55,055 bases of DNA from positions 1-55,055 of the forward strand of contig NZ_JACKZS010000029.1 in the NCBI RefSeq assembly GCF_014222285.1. Reading direction: 5' to 3'. Of this stretch, positions 42,481-51,447 are shown one piece after another. Source of the stretch: Nostoc sp. UCD121. GTDB taxonomy: Bacteria; Cyanobacteriota; Cyanobacteriia; Cyanobacteriales; Nostocaceae. Under the pieces are notes generated by a model that worked only from the letters and a program-made list of their open reading frames with translations, did not search any database and was not told the DNA's origin. Each line of letters starts with the position of its first letter. Position 1 is the first letter of the stretch. The position numbers were made by a program, and so were the translations under genes.

Positions 42481-42807
42481 TTAGTCAATCGGTACTTTCT
42501 TAAGCAAAGCTATCCACATATCAGATGGATCGGAATAATAATCAACTTCTTCTACTTGATATTGATAAGATTCACAACCTTCTCGTAAAATAATGCGATC
42601 GCAGGGTTTAACGCCTTTTCCTACTCCAGTCATATATCCGAGCATTCCTTGGTTGAGGCGCTCAAATACGTAGTCACTTCCCCAGGCTAGTTGGCTATAA
42701 TCGTGTATTTTATTTTTCTTCTTTAATTCGCTTACTGGAAAGCTCACTAGAGCTAACTTGCTTAAAAAACTAAAACTTAAGTTCATACCTGTCCTGATCA
42801 AAGACAT
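42481..42807 (-). CDS. Conserved small protein, function unknown
   Basis: 108 residues from the ATG at 42807, chosen because GGGAG lies 9 nt upstream; the frame runs on to 42873 but that extension looks like non-coding sequence. The N-terminus is hydrophobic (MNLSFSFLSKLALVSFPVSE), possibly a signal or short membrane segment. The rest is soluble: WGSDYVFERLNQGMLGYMTGVGKGVKPCDRIILREG and an end reading YQVEEVDYYSDPSDMWIALLKKV. The KPCDRIILREG/YQVEEVDYYSDP pattern looks like a small beta-barrel and is familiar from cyanobacterial hypotheticals. Function unknown. Confidence 0.6.
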   Translation of the reverse strand: MSLIRTGMNLSFSFLSKLALVSFPVSELKKKNKIHDYSQLAWGSDYVFERLNQGMLGYMTGVGKGVKPCDRIILREGCESYQYQVEEVDYYSDPSDMWIALLKKVPID

Positions 42808-43303
42808 AAGTGAGTTCTCCCAAAGAAGAAATCTATAACGAAGAGTTCTGGACTCTAGGTGAATCTCAATCATTTTTTAGTCACCAATCCAGAATCGAAC
42901 AGGTGGACACTCTAGTTAGGAATCAACCGTATTGATAGCTAGTAAAGGAATTTATCACCCAATGTCCAATTAAGTGTCTGTAGCCAATAACTAGCAAAAC
43001 TAAATTACAAGCAGTTCGTCGAGAAGGAAATCACAAAACAATATTAAAATAAGATCAATAATTTACAATTAATTTTTCTTAATTCTTAATTATTAGCCTT
43101 TAATTTAACTTTATGATATCTTTTTGTCAACAATCATTTAAATTTACAGTACCATCAACCACAGATTCAACTGTAAAATCACCGAATTATTACATAAAGC
43201 TGGTCAAATATAAGATTTTTTTACTGGAATAGATCATCTGAAATGATAAAGATTTTATGTCTTGAAAATGCAATCTATGTATATTTTTTAATATAGATAG
43301 GTT
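42808..43303. other. AT-rich spacer, nothing recognised
   Basis: About 500 bp upstream of the small gene on the left and downstream of coaE on the right, both on the minus strand. Very AT-rich around 43010-43250. No frame, hairpin or repeat of note. Confidence 0.45.
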
Positions 43304-43900
43304 CTAGTCCATACTTGTAATTTTTAGAGCGACATCTATCTGCTTCAGTAGTCTTTCTAGGGTGGAAGAGTTATCTAAAACTACATCTGCACGAGCCACT
43401 TTTTCTTCGAGAGATAATTGGCTGTTGATCCTGGCTTGTGCCTGTTCTATATTTAAATGGTTTCGTTGTATCAATCTTTGTAGTTGTTGCTCTTGAGAAC
43501 AACACACTACCCAAATTTCTGTAACCAAATCAGTCATTCCCGCTTCAAATAATAGAGGCACTACTAACACCAGTGTTTGTAAGGAAGATTGGTCAATTGC
43601 TTTGAGGAAGCGATCGCGCACATCAGGATGAATTAAATTGTCTATCCAGTTGCGTTCATCTTGACGATTAAAGATAATTTCGCCTAGCTTCTGGCGGTTG
43701 AGGCTGCCATCTGATAATAAAATTTGTTCGCCGTAACGTTGAGCGATCGCACTCAGAATAGGCGAACCTAAAGATACTGCCTCTCTTGCATAAATATCTG
43801 CATCCAGAATCGGCAGGTTATAAGCGCTAGCTAAATAATTGGTGACAGTGGTTTTGCCTGTGGCAATACCTCCGGTTAAGCCGATTATACGTTTTGTCAT
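43304..43900 (-). CDS. coaE: Dephospho-CoA kinase
   Basis: 198 residues. Phosphorylates the 3'-hydroxyl of dephospho-CoA, the last step of CoA synthesis. The P-loop is GLTGGIATGKTTVTNYL (8-24), and DADIYAREAV, HPDVRDRFL and VLVVPLLFEAGMTDLVTEIWVVCCSQEQQLQRLIQRN are the family motifs, with a final VVLDNSSTLE. Length is typical and the enzyme is cytosolic. Next to cobA-hemD on the same strand, separated by a 48-bp heptamer repeat, so a shared transcript is possible. Confidence 0.93.
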   Translation of the reverse strand: MTKRIIGLTGGIATGKTTVTNYLASAYNLPILDADIYAREAVSLGSPILSAIAQRYGEQILLSDGSLNRQKLGEIIFNRQDERNWIDNLIHPDVRDRFLKAIDQSSLQTLVLVVPLLFEAGMTDLVTEIWVVCCSQEQQLQRLIQRNHLNIEQAQARINSQLSLEEKVARADVVLDNSSTLERLLKQIDVALKITSMD

Positions 43901-43935
43901 TGGTCATTGGTCATTAGTCATTAGTCATTAGTCAT
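43901..43935. repeat. Short tandem heptamer repeat (STRR)
   Basis: Five successive copies of a TTGGTCA/TTAGTCA heptamer. A relative (GTCATTT) occurs at 45537-45570 on the other side of the cobA-hemD gene, and further relatives near 18543-18580. Heptamer arrays of this kind are characteristic of heterocystous cyanobacteria. Confidence 0.7.
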
Positions 43936-43948
43936 TGGCTATTTGAGA

Positions 43949-45538
43949 TTAAGAATTAATGGCCCATGTTACCAATGCTTGGGTTAAACCATCTAAAGTA
44001 TATTCTTGGGCTTCTACATCTACACGTCCGAATAAATCATGACAAGTTTTAGAGGTTTGAGGGCCGATAGAGGCAATACAAACGCTCTCTAAGAGTTGAC
44101 TAACATCAGAGTTTTCGGGCAATATCTTCTCAGTTAGCTGGTCGAAAAATTGTACAGTTTTAGAACTGGCAAAGGTAATTACATTTATCTTACGGTTTTG
44201 GAGGGCTAACTCTGCCGCAGGTGGAATATCGCTAGGACAACAAGATTGATATGCGGCAACTTCAATTACTTTTGCTCCCTTGAGAGTTAATTCCTTAACT
44301 AAAACTTCTCTTCCGCCGCTTTCAACTCTAGGAAATAAAACTTTTTTACCATTTAGTTCCTCTGGGAAATTTTCTATTAAAGAATCGGCAACAAAGTTGG
44401 GGGGAATAAAATCTGCTTGGAGAGAGTATTGTTTGAGACTATTGGCTGTTTTCTCGCCAACGACGGCAATTTTTACACCTGCTAAGGCACGGGTATCTTT
44501 ACCTTGGGCAATTAACCTTTCAAAAAAGTAATCTATGCCATTGCTAGAAGTGAAAATTAACCAGTCGAACTGAGATAAATGAGCGATCGCATTATCCAAA
44601 GCTTCCCAACTGGAGGGCGGGCCGATTTCTAAGGTAGGCATTTCGATGACTGTTGCACCTAATTTGATGAGGCGATCGCTAAATGTACTCGACTGCCCAA
44701 CTGAACGTGTCACCAAGATTGTTTTACCTGTGAGGGGTTGGGAAGAAGCGGAGAGGCTGTTTAACATTGGAGTTTGGGCTGTAGTCGAATCCTGATAATC
44801 TATTTTCTCAGGTTGTAAGTACTTATGTAGCCCAACAACTTCGCCAACAACAATTACCGCCGGGGAAAGTGATAATCCGGTGGTTTGTTCCAAAATACTG
44901 CCCAGTTGCGCTGTCCAAATTTTTTGACGAGGAGTTCCTGCCCAACGGATGATTGCAATCGGTGTTAAGTGCGATCGCCCGTGTTGCAGCAGTTGATGTA
45001 CAATCTCTGGCAGATGTTGCCCTCCCATCAAAATTACTAGTGTCTCTAAGCGTGAAAGTGCCTCCCAGTCTAAAACCTCTGGTTCATGAGCTGTAAGCAC
45101 TGCAAAACAACGACTCAACACCGGATCTGTAAGGGGAATTCCTGCTAACAGAGGTGCTGCAAGGGCAGAAGAAATTCCTGGTATCAGTTCAAAATCACAA
45201 CCAGATGCTTTCAATGCTTCAATTTCAGAAGTGCAACGCCCAAAAATCAATGGATCGCCTGATTTGAGCCTTACAACTTGTTTTCCTTGCTGGCAATATT
45301 TTACTAGTAACTTATTAATCTCAGTTTGAGTTGTACTGGGTTTACCACCGCGTTTACCGACATCCAACTTCAAGCAATCAGTTGCTACACACTGCAATAA
45401 TTGAGCATCTACCAGGGCATCGTAGACTAAAACCTGAGCAGCAGCTAAGAGATTGTAAGCTTTTACCGTCAAGTATGCCACATCTCCAGGCCCAGCACCT
45501 ACAAGGTAGACTTTGCCCCTTTCTTCAATCTTAGTCAT
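43949..45538 (-). CDS. hemD: Uroporphyrinogen-III C-methyltransferase / uroporphyrinogen-III synthase fusion
   Basis: 529 residues. Residues 1-245 are a CobA/SUMT-type methyltransferase fold (KVYLVGAGPGDVAYLTVKA, VVRLKSGDPLIFGR, PGISSALAAPLLAGIPL). Residues about 270-525 are HemD (KTILVTRSVGQSSTFSDRLIKLGATVIEMPTLEI, FDWLIFTSSNGIDYF, ITFASSKTVQFF, SIGPQTSKT), which closes and flips ring D to form uroporphyrinogen III. In the SUMT half, conserved GGDPFIFGRGGEE is changed to SGDPLIFGRCTSEIE and LTHR to LTDP, so methyl transfer may be weakened or lost. A second, canonical CobA is encoded at 52.1 kb. Fusions of this order are known in cyanobacteria. Cytosolic. Confidence 0.88.
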   Translation of the reverse strand: MTKIEERGKVYLVGAGPGDVAYLTVKAYNLLAAAQVLVYDALVDAQLLQCVATDCLKLDVGKRGGKPSTTQTEINKLLVKYCQQGKQVVRLKSGDPLIFGRCTSEIEALKASGCDFELIPGISSALAAPLLAGIPLTDPVLSRCFAVLTAHEPEVLDWEALSRLETLVILMGGQHLPEIVHQLLQHGRSHLTPIAIIRWAGTPRQKIWTAQLGSILEQTTGLSLSPAVIVVGEVVGLHKYLQPEKIDYQDSTTAQTPMLNSLSASSQPLTGKTILVTRSVGQSSTFSDRLIKLGATVIEMPTLEIGPPSSWEALDNAIAHLSQFDWLIFTSSNGIDYFFERLIAQGKDTRALAGVKIAVVGEKTANSLKQYSLQADFIPPNFVADSLIENFPEELNGKKVLFPRVESGGREVLVKELTLKGAKVIEVAAYQSCCPSDIPPAAELALQNRKINVITFASSKTVQFFDQLTEKILPENSDVSQLLESVCIASIGPQTSKTCHDLFGRVDVEAQEYTLDGLTQALVTWAINS

Positions 45539-45570
45539 TTGTCATTTGTTATTTGTCATTTGTCATTGGT
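45537..45570. repeat. Short tandem heptamer repeat (STRR)
   Basis: Successive GTCATTT/GTTATTT heptamers overlapping the start region of cobA-hemD on the upstream side. Same repeat class as 43901-43935. Confidence 0.65.
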
Positions 45571-45600
45571 TATTACTTCCCAATTCCCAATTCCCTAAAT

Positions 45601-46830
45601 TCAATTCGTTCGGATATTAATTTTTTGGATTAGCTGATCGACTTGCTCAACCATTTCTTTGTTCTCTTCAGCTTGGAATAACTCTTTGGCTTTTTTGAGA
45701 TTAACGATCGCTTCTTCTAGCTGTTGTTCTCTTCCTAAAGTGATTCCCAAATTATAGTAAGTGAATGCATCGTTGGGTACAAGGCTAATGGCTTTTTTGT
45801 AATGTGCGATCGCTTCTTGGGGTTTACCTTGATCGTCCATTGCATTTCCCAAACCCGTGTAAGCTTGTGCGTGTTTGGGATTGAGGCGAATCGCTTCGGT
45901 ATAGTTGGCGATCGCTTCAGTTAGCTTGCCTTGAGCGTAAAAAGCGCTGGCTAGATTATAGTGAGCGTCTGCATAGTTGGGTTCAAGGCTGAGGGCTTGT
46001 TTGTATTGGGCGATCGCTTCTTCTAGTTTGCCTTGAGCGTAGAGAGTATTTCCTAAGGCATTATAACCTGCGGGATTTTTTGGAGAGAGACGAATGGCTG
46101 TTGTATATTCGGCGATCGCTTCAGCTGACTTTCCTTGAGCGTACAAAGCATTGCCTAAGTAATAGTGAGCGTCTGCATACTTGGGATCAAAGCTAATAGA
46201 TTTTTTGTACTGAGTAACTGCCTCTGCTAGCTCACCTCGATCGTACAGAGCGTTTCCCAGACGCGTGTAAGTTGGGGCATAGCTGGGTTTGAGGCGAATA
46301 GCAGCTGTATATTCGGTGACTGCTTCGGTTAGCTTACCTTGGGCGTAGAGAGCATTTCCTAAGTTATAGTGAGCGTCTGCATAGTTGGGTTCAAGGCTGA
46401 GGGCTTTTTTATATTGGGCGATCGCAGCTTCTAACTGATTGAGCCTTGCTAAAGTTAAACCCAAATTAAAGTAGGCTCCAGAGTCTTGAGGATCGAGGCT
46501 GATGGCTTTTTTGTAATGTGCGATCGCTTCTTGGGGTTTGCCTTGATCGTCGAGAGTATTTGCCAAAGCAATATAAGCTTGCACAAATTTGGGTTCTAGT
46601 TCAATCGCTTTCCGAAAAGCCGCCTCTGCTCCTTTGAAATCTCCTTGTTTGTAGAAATTAGTTCCTTGCTCAAAATAAGCAACTGCATTTTTGTTCCCAG
46701 GAAGTGCTGCTTGATTTGAGTCTGTAGTTTTTGATAAAACAACACCAATATTTTTACCAAAGGCAGTATTCCCATTACTCAAACACACGCAGATAATAGC
46801 TGCTACCAGTACATTTTTGTTTTTCAGCAT
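45601..46830 (-). CDS. Exported TPR-repeat protein
   Basis: 409 residues. A signal peptide (LVAAIICVCLSNGNTAFG) is followed by about ten tetratricopeptide repeats of 34 residues from about 50 to 390. Each reads like AIAQYKKALSLEPNYADAHYNLGNALYAQGKLTEA. Repeats 2 and 9 (DDQGKPQEAIAHYKKAISL) and repeats 4 and 8 (SLEPNYADAHYNL) are nearly identical, showing internal duplication. TPR arrays bind peptides and scaffold complexes; this one should act in the periplasm or lumen, partner unknown. No other domain. Many HIP1 cores sit in the repeats at the same phase, inherited by duplication. Confidence 0.88.
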   Translation of the reverse strand: MLKNKNVLVAAIICVCLSNGNTAFGKNIGVVLSKTTDSNQAALPGNKNAVAYFEQGTNFYKQGDFKGAEAAFRKAIELEPKFVQAYIALANTLDDQGKPQEAIAHYKKAISLDPQDSGAYFNLGLTLARLNQLEAAIAQYKKALSLEPNYADAHYNLGNALYAQGKLTEAVTEYTAAIRLKPSYAPTYTRLGNALYDRGELAEAVTQYKKSISFDPKYADAHYYLGNALYAQGKSAEAIAEYTTAIRLSPKNPAGYNALGNTLYAQGKLEEAIAQYKQALSLEPNYADAHYNLASAFYAQGKLTEAIANYTEAIRLNPKHAQAYTGLGNAMDDQGKPQEAIAHYKKAISLVPNDAFTYYNLGITLGREQQLEEAIVNLKKAKELFQAEENKEMVEQVDQLIQKINIRTN

Positions 46831-47010
46831 TTTTATTACCTTACCTGCTTGGTTTATATGTAATATCGAGTCGCGTAGCTTTGGCGGGGTTCTAGCAGGA
46901 ATTATAAGTGATTAACCTAACTTGATACAAGTTACTCTCATATAATTGTGCATTTATACATAATGGCTAGTGATTTTTTATGAGTAAAAAATTGGTATGT
47001 TATTTATTTA

Positions 47011-49152
47011 TTACACTTTTAATTCAACAATTTTAGCAATAGCTGCGATTAATTTTTGTGGGTCAATAGGCTTGGATAAATGCATTTGAAACCCAGCTTT
47101 TAGTGCTTCTTGCTGGTCATCATTTCTAGCAAAGGCAGTCAAAGCAATCGCGGGGATTTTTCCACCTTGTTCTGGTTTCAAACTTCTTACTTGATGTATT
47201 AACATATAGCCATCCATCTCAGGCATACCAATATCGCTAACCAACACATCTGGCTTTATCTCTGCTAGGTTTTCTAATGCTTCATAAGCGGAAGATACCG
47301 CAATTACAAAAGCCCCATCTTGCTCTAGTACAAAAGCAATAATATCTCGTGAATCAGTATCATCATCTACAACTAAAACTCGGATGCCACTGAGAGGTAA
47401 GGAGTTAGAAGTTAAGAATACAGCATAGTTTTGTTTATTCGTCAGGCTTTGGCTTTCATCTGGCAGAAGCGGCAAACTAACAGTAAATATTGCCCCTTTA
47501 TCCTCACCTTCACTCTTCGCTTTGACAATACCGCCATGTATTTCGACGATATTACGCACAATTGCCAACCCCAATCCTAATCCACCAAAATTTCTCGTAG
47601 ATGTGCTATCTGCTTGGCGGAAGTAATCAAAGACGAATGGCAAAAACTCAGGGCTGATTCCTTTACCTGTATCGCTAACTATAATTTGAGCATAACCATC
47701 AGCTTGCTCTAATCGCACTTCTATTTTCCCTCCCTTGGGTGTAAATTTGACAGCGTTAGAAACGAGATTCCAGACAACTTGCTGCAAACGAGTCGAGTCG
47801 CCCATAACTTGTCTCACATTCGCTTCAAATACTGTACTCACTTCAATTAACTTTGTTTCTGCTGCTAAACGCATTGTCTCTAATGCCGACAATATCGTAG
47901 ACTCTAGGTTAATCTTCGTAATATTCAGCGTCAGTTTGCCCTGCAAAATTCTGGAGATATCCAGCAAGTCTTCAATGAGTTGAACTTGTAAATTGGCATT
48001 CCTCTCGATTGTGGCTAGTGCTTGCGATGTCTTTGCTTGGTCTAACCTCCGACTTTGTAATAACTTTGACCAGCCAAGAATTGCATTTAGTGGAGTGCGT
48101 AGTTCGTGAGATAAGACAGCTAGAAATTCATCTTTAATTCGATTGGCTGTTTCTGCTTTGGCTCGTGCTATTTGTTCTAATTCCAGCAGGTGTGCCCGTT
48201 CTTCAAGTATTTGTTTTTGTTCGTGGATATCTGTACACGTGCCAAACCACTTAACTACAATACCTTGCTCATCTTTAAGCGGTAAAGCTCGCGCTAGCTG
48301 CCAACGGTAGGAATCATCAAAAGCACGTTTAAAGCGATATTCATTGTTATATATAGTGCCATTATTTACAGCATTAGACCATACTTCATCAGCATTTTGG
48401 ATATCATCTGGATGCAATGCAGCTAACCAACCAGAACCCAAGGACTGCTCTAATGTTAACCCAGTATATTCACACCAATTTTGATTAAAAAAATCACATT
48501 CGCCGTTAGCATTAGTTGTCCATACAAGTTGAGGAATTGCCTCTGCTAGATAACGGTAACGTTCTTCACTTTGTCGGAGAACTTCTAAAATTCGTTGGCG
48601 TTCAAAAATTTCTTGTTGTAATTGCTCGTTGGTTTTGGTAATTTCATTGGTGCGAATAGTAACCATTTCTTCTAAATGATTTTGGTATTTTCGCAGTTCC
48701 TTTTCTACCCGTAAGCGTTCGGCTATTTGTGTTTGAAGTTGTTGATTTGCTTGTTCTAGTTGAGCAGGGCTAGGAAGTGCTAATGCTTGTGGAACTAAAG
48801 ACACAAGTTGGACTGCCGTAATTACAGATATCATGGCAGTTAATGCTTTGACAAACCCTGCTACCCAATAAGTTGGATGCCAAAGTGTCCAAATCTCTAT
48901 TAAATGAGTAGTGCCGCAAGCGACAATAAATGCACTAAATAGCAGAAAAATCCAATCAAAGGGTAGATCCTGCCGTTTACGGACAAAGTAAAATAGGGTA
49001 GCTGGAATCGAATAATAAGCTACTGCAATGAACGCATCAGATAATATATGTAACCAAACTAAATTAGTTTGCCATAGATAACAATGCCCATGTGGAATAA
49101 ATGATCCTGATGTAAAAAAAATAGTCCAAAATTCCGATAAAATATCTGACAT
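47011..49152 (-). CDS. Ethylene-receptor-like hybrid histidine kinase
   Basis: 713 residues. Three N-terminal membrane helices (about 30-122) match the ethylene-binding domain of plant ETR1. Asp39 (ILSDAFIAVAYYSIP), Cys79 and His83 (SAFIVACGTTHLIEIWT) are the Cu(I)/ethylene ligands, with the ETR1 spacings of 40 and 4 residues. Then a coiled coil (133-195), a PAS domain (196-313, ending YRWQLARALPL..WFGTCTDIHE), HisKA with phospho-acceptor His349 (FLAVLSHELRTPLNAI), HATPase_c (WNLVSNAVKFTP, DTGKGIS, GGLGLGLAI) and a receiver domain with Asp640 (VLVSDIGMPEMDGY). Synechocystis SynEtr1 (slr1212) binds ethylene and controls phototaxis; a similar role is inferred. No output gene adjacent. Confidence 0.9.
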   Translation of the reverse strand: MSDILSEFWTIFFTSGSFIPHGHCYLWQTNLVWLHILSDAFIAVAYYSIPATLFYFVRKRQDLPFDWIFLLFSAFIVACGTTHLIEIWTLWHPTYWVAGFVKALTAMISVITAVQLVSLVPQALALPSPAQLEQANQQLQTQIAERLRVEKELRKYQNHLEEMVTIRTNEITKTNEQLQQEIFERQRILEVLRQSEERYRYLAEAIPQLVWTTNANGECDFFNQNWCEYTGLTLEQSLGSGWLAALHPDDIQNADEVWSNAVNNGTIYNNEYRFKRAFDDSYRWQLARALPLKDEQGIVVKWFGTCTDIHEQKQILEERAHLLELEQIARAKAETANRIKDEFLAVLSHELRTPLNAILGWSKLLQSRRLDQAKTSQALATIERNANLQVQLIEDLLDISRILQGKLTLNITKINLESTILSALETMRLAAETKLIEVSTVFEANVRQVMGDSTRLQQVVWNLVSNAVKFTPKGGKIEVRLEQADGYAQIIVSDTGKGISPEFLPFVFDYFRQADSTSTRNFGGLGLGLAIVRNIVEIHGGIVKAKSEGEDKGAIFTVSLPLLPDESQSLTNKQNYAVFLTSNSLPLSGIRVLVVDDDTDSRDIIAFVLEQDGAFVIAVSSAYEALENLAEIKPDVLVSDIGMPEMDGYMLIHQVRSLKPEQGGKIPAIALTAFARNDDQQEALKAGFQMHLSKPIDPQKLIAAIAKIVELKV

Positions 49153-49573
49153 AAATACTTGATTATTTTAAATCTATAAAATCTACTACTAAATGCATTT
49201 TTTTAATTAGCCAAAGTTGTTTGCCAGTTTGAAATTTACTTTTATCTTGTCTTAAGATAGGAATAAGAGAATGAATGACGTTATAAACCGCAGAGACGTG
49301 GAGCGGCTACTCTACGAGTTATCTAACTGACTAACCGCAGGGTATTGCACCTAACTGATGATGAAAATTAAGGTTTCGGCTATTGTTTAGCTAAGTTCTG
49401 TGTCATTCTAAGGACTATGAAGGGAACGATTAAACTTACGAAAATTACGGACATAATTACAAAATACACGGATAATTCCAAAATAAAACCATTCTCACCA
49501 TAATTATGATGGGAATGGTAAAAAAATTAGGAGACGCAACAGGAAAATTTAATTTCTGCAATTCTCACTCAAC
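49153..49573. other. Spacer with terminator hairpin
   Basis: About 420 bp. The right end holds the hairpin listed at 49488-49519. The rest shows a degenerate repeat near 49290-49320 (CGCAGAGACGTGGAGCGGCT) and no frame. Confidence 0.45.
49488..49519 (-). terminator. Terminator of the small TPR gene
   Basis: A 16-bp stem without loop bases (ACCATTCTCACCATAA with TTATGATGGGAATGGT, two mismatches that can wobble). Read on the minus strand it is followed by TTTTATTTTGG. It lies 55 bp past the stop of the minus-strand TPR gene. Confidence 0.65.
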
Positions 49574-50047
49574 TTAAGATTGACTTGACTTAATACTCAT
49601 TTTATCTAACACTTGAGTGATTTTGTTAGCTTTTTCGGGTTGGCGCTGTTTTTGCAATAAATCTTTAGCTTGTAGCAGGTTTGTTTTAGCTTCTTCTTCT
49701 CGCTCTTGCTGCATAAGAATATTGGCCAGACGCAAGTAAGCATCGGGATTTTTTGGACTGCGGCGAATCACTTCCTGGAATAATTCTGTTGCTTCCTCTA
49801 CTTGACCTTGCTGGTTTAAAACATCTCCCAAAAACAAGCGCACTACATCATTAGTAGAGTTGAGAGAAATCACTTTGCGAAATGCTGCTTCTGCACCTTG
49901 GTAATCTTTTGCTTGAGCAAGATTGATTCCTTTTTGAAACAAGTCTGAGGTAATCAAAGTTTTCCAAGCGAAATAGCCTAGGATCGACAAACTCAAAATA
50001 ACTGCGGAAGCAGCGATAATAGAACTGGTAGGAAAGGTTTCTAGCAT
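49574..50047 (-). CDS. Membrane-anchored TPR protein
   Basis: 157 residues. An N-terminal helix (about 10-27, SIIAASAVILSLSILGYFAW) anchors two to three TPR repeats (QAKDYQGAEAAFRKVISLN, RLFLGDVLNQQGQVEEATELF, PDAYLRLANILMQQEREEEAKTNLLQA). The end (NKITQVLDKM) parallels that of the 409-residue TPR protein at 45.6 kb, so the two may share ancestry. Partner unknown. It begins 3 bp after the end of the homogentisate phytyltransferase gene, so the two are almost certainly co-transcribed and the TPR protein may assist that membrane enzyme. Confidence 0.82.
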   Translation of the reverse strand: MLETFPTSSIIAASAVILSLSILGYFAWKTLITSDLFQKGINLAQAKDYQGAEAAFRKVISLNSTNDVVRLFLGDVLNQQGQVEEATELFQEVIRRSPKNPDAYLRLANILMQQEREEEAKTNLLQAKDLLQKQRQPEKANKITQVLDKMSIKSSQS

Positions 50048-50050
50048 TGT

Positions 50051-51019
50051 CTAAGCCAAAAAGCAGGCGATAGGAAAAATCAGATATTCCATAAAAAAGA
50101 GTTTCCAGATAAATTGGTAGAATTGAGCGATCGCACTTTTATCTTGTAAGTCTACCGCCAAACTCCGCCACCACATCCAAACTAACAGCCCTAAATGGGC
50201 AATTACCAGAAAGATGGGGTTAATTGAGGCTAGGTGTAGCACCCCAACCAGAATCATCCCTAGATAACAGACTGTTATCACCCAAAGAGCTAGATTAAAC
50301 ACAGCTTGTGGCCCTAGCTTAATCGTGAAAGTAGTAATATTGTAGAGGCGATCGCCTTCTATATCTGGGATATCTTTAAAGATTGCGATCGCAAAGGTAA
50401 ATACCAAAATAAACAATGTCAGCACCCACACCACAGGCGGAATTGTTTGGCTTTGTTTAAGTGCCCAACTATAATGCAGATACAATCCTAAATTAACAAT
50501 TGTGCCGCGCACCGAAAAAATACACAGCGCCGCCCAAAAGGGAAACTGTTTTAAACGAATTGGCGGTAAAGAATAAGCAGTACCAATGGCCAAACTAATT
50601 GCTACCATACCAAATAAGAATGGCCCAGTTAGCCACGCCACAACTAGCGCCAAAATCCCAGTAGACGCAACAATTAATTGTCCCATCTGTTGAGAAAACT
50701 CACCTGATGCCAACGGTAAATGAGGTTTATTAATCTTGTCAATATCAACATCTTCTAATTGATTCAGCCCTACAATGTAAACATTGCCACATAGACAAGC
50801 AATCCATGCGCCGAAGACAGGGCTTAGTGAGCCGGCAGTAGTGAATAAAGAAGCAGTATTATTACTAGTGGCAATAGCAATTAAATACAAACTCAACACA
50901 CTCAGACTTGTACCAATAATCGTGTGAGGGCGAGAGAATTTCCAGAAAGCGTATAACCAATGGAAATATGATTGGACAGGTTTGCGTGGCAAAGGGCTGT
51001 TTTGAGAACTCTGGCTCAT
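50051..51019 (-). CDS. hpt: Homogentisate phytyltransferase (tocopherol synthesis)
   Basis: 322 residues, UbiA-family prenyltransferase with about nine membrane helices. Joins phytyl diphosphate and homogentisate to make 2-methyl-6-phytylbenzoquinol, the first committed step to tocopherol. First Asp motif NQLEDVDIDKINKPHLPLASG (86-106). Second motif FKDIPDIEGDRLYNITTFTIKLG. Both match the VTE2/slr1736 group, as does the start YAFWKFSRPHTIIGTSLS. Located in thylakoid or cytoplasmic membrane. First gene of a two-gene unit with the TPR protein. Confidence 0.92.
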   Translation of the reverse strand: MSQSSQNSPLPRKPVQSYFHWLYAFWKFSRPHTIIGTSLSVLSLYLIAIATSNNTASLFTTAGSLSPVFGAWIACLCGNVYIVGLNQLEDVDIDKINKPHLPLASGEFSQQMGQLIVASTGILALVVAWLTGPFLFGMVAISLAIGTAYSLPPIRLKQFPFWAALCIFSVRGTIVNLGLYLHYSWALKQSQTIPPVVWVLTLFILVFTFAIAIFKDIPDIEGDRLYNITTFTIKLGPQAVFNLALWVITVCYLGMILVGVLHLASINPIFLVIAHLGLLVWMWWRSLAVDLQDKSAIAQFYQFIWKLFFMEYLIFPIACFLA

Positions 51020-51447
51020 GAGTACCTTAGATTCAAATTCCGGCTTATTGTTAACTCTGACTTTTCACAAAATTTGGAAAACCTTACTTTTATTCCTCTC
51101 TCCTCCTTTTGAGAGACTTTGAATTTTCCCCATTCCCTGCAAAAGTTGGGGCGTTAAGTTCCGCATTAACTTTTCCATATTGCATGAATTGTCAGATTGT
51201 TAACCATTGTCACAGAATTTGGTCATTAACAAGAGCTTTCATAGAGGAGGTAGCGGTAGGCACATTTGACCGTAACCCTACTCAAAAACCAATTACACCT
51301 AGGGGACTAATAATCAACCTACCTTATGGAAGACTCTCAATCGCGAAAAATCTAACAACCGATTATAAAAATACCTCTTCTCGATTCTGCACTCTCTACT
51401 CTTCATAAGGTTACAATCTATCAGGAAAGCAAAGAAATAGTTAAATT
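51020..51447. other. Divergent promoter region of hpt and the fibrillin-like gene
   Basis: About 430 bp between divergent genes. A 99-codon plus-strand frame (51109-51408) has no ribosome site and an unnatural composition, so I do not call it. No hairpin or known box stands out. Confidence 0.45.

Noticed and set aside
43901..45570. Heptamer arrays considered as CRISPR
   Set aside because: Units are seven bases with no spacers; they are the short tandem repeats typical of these cyanobacteria, and no cas gene is present.
51109..51408. 99-codon plus-strand frame upstream of the fibrillin-like gene
   Set aside because: No ribosome site, no domain, odd composition; it fills a promoter region.
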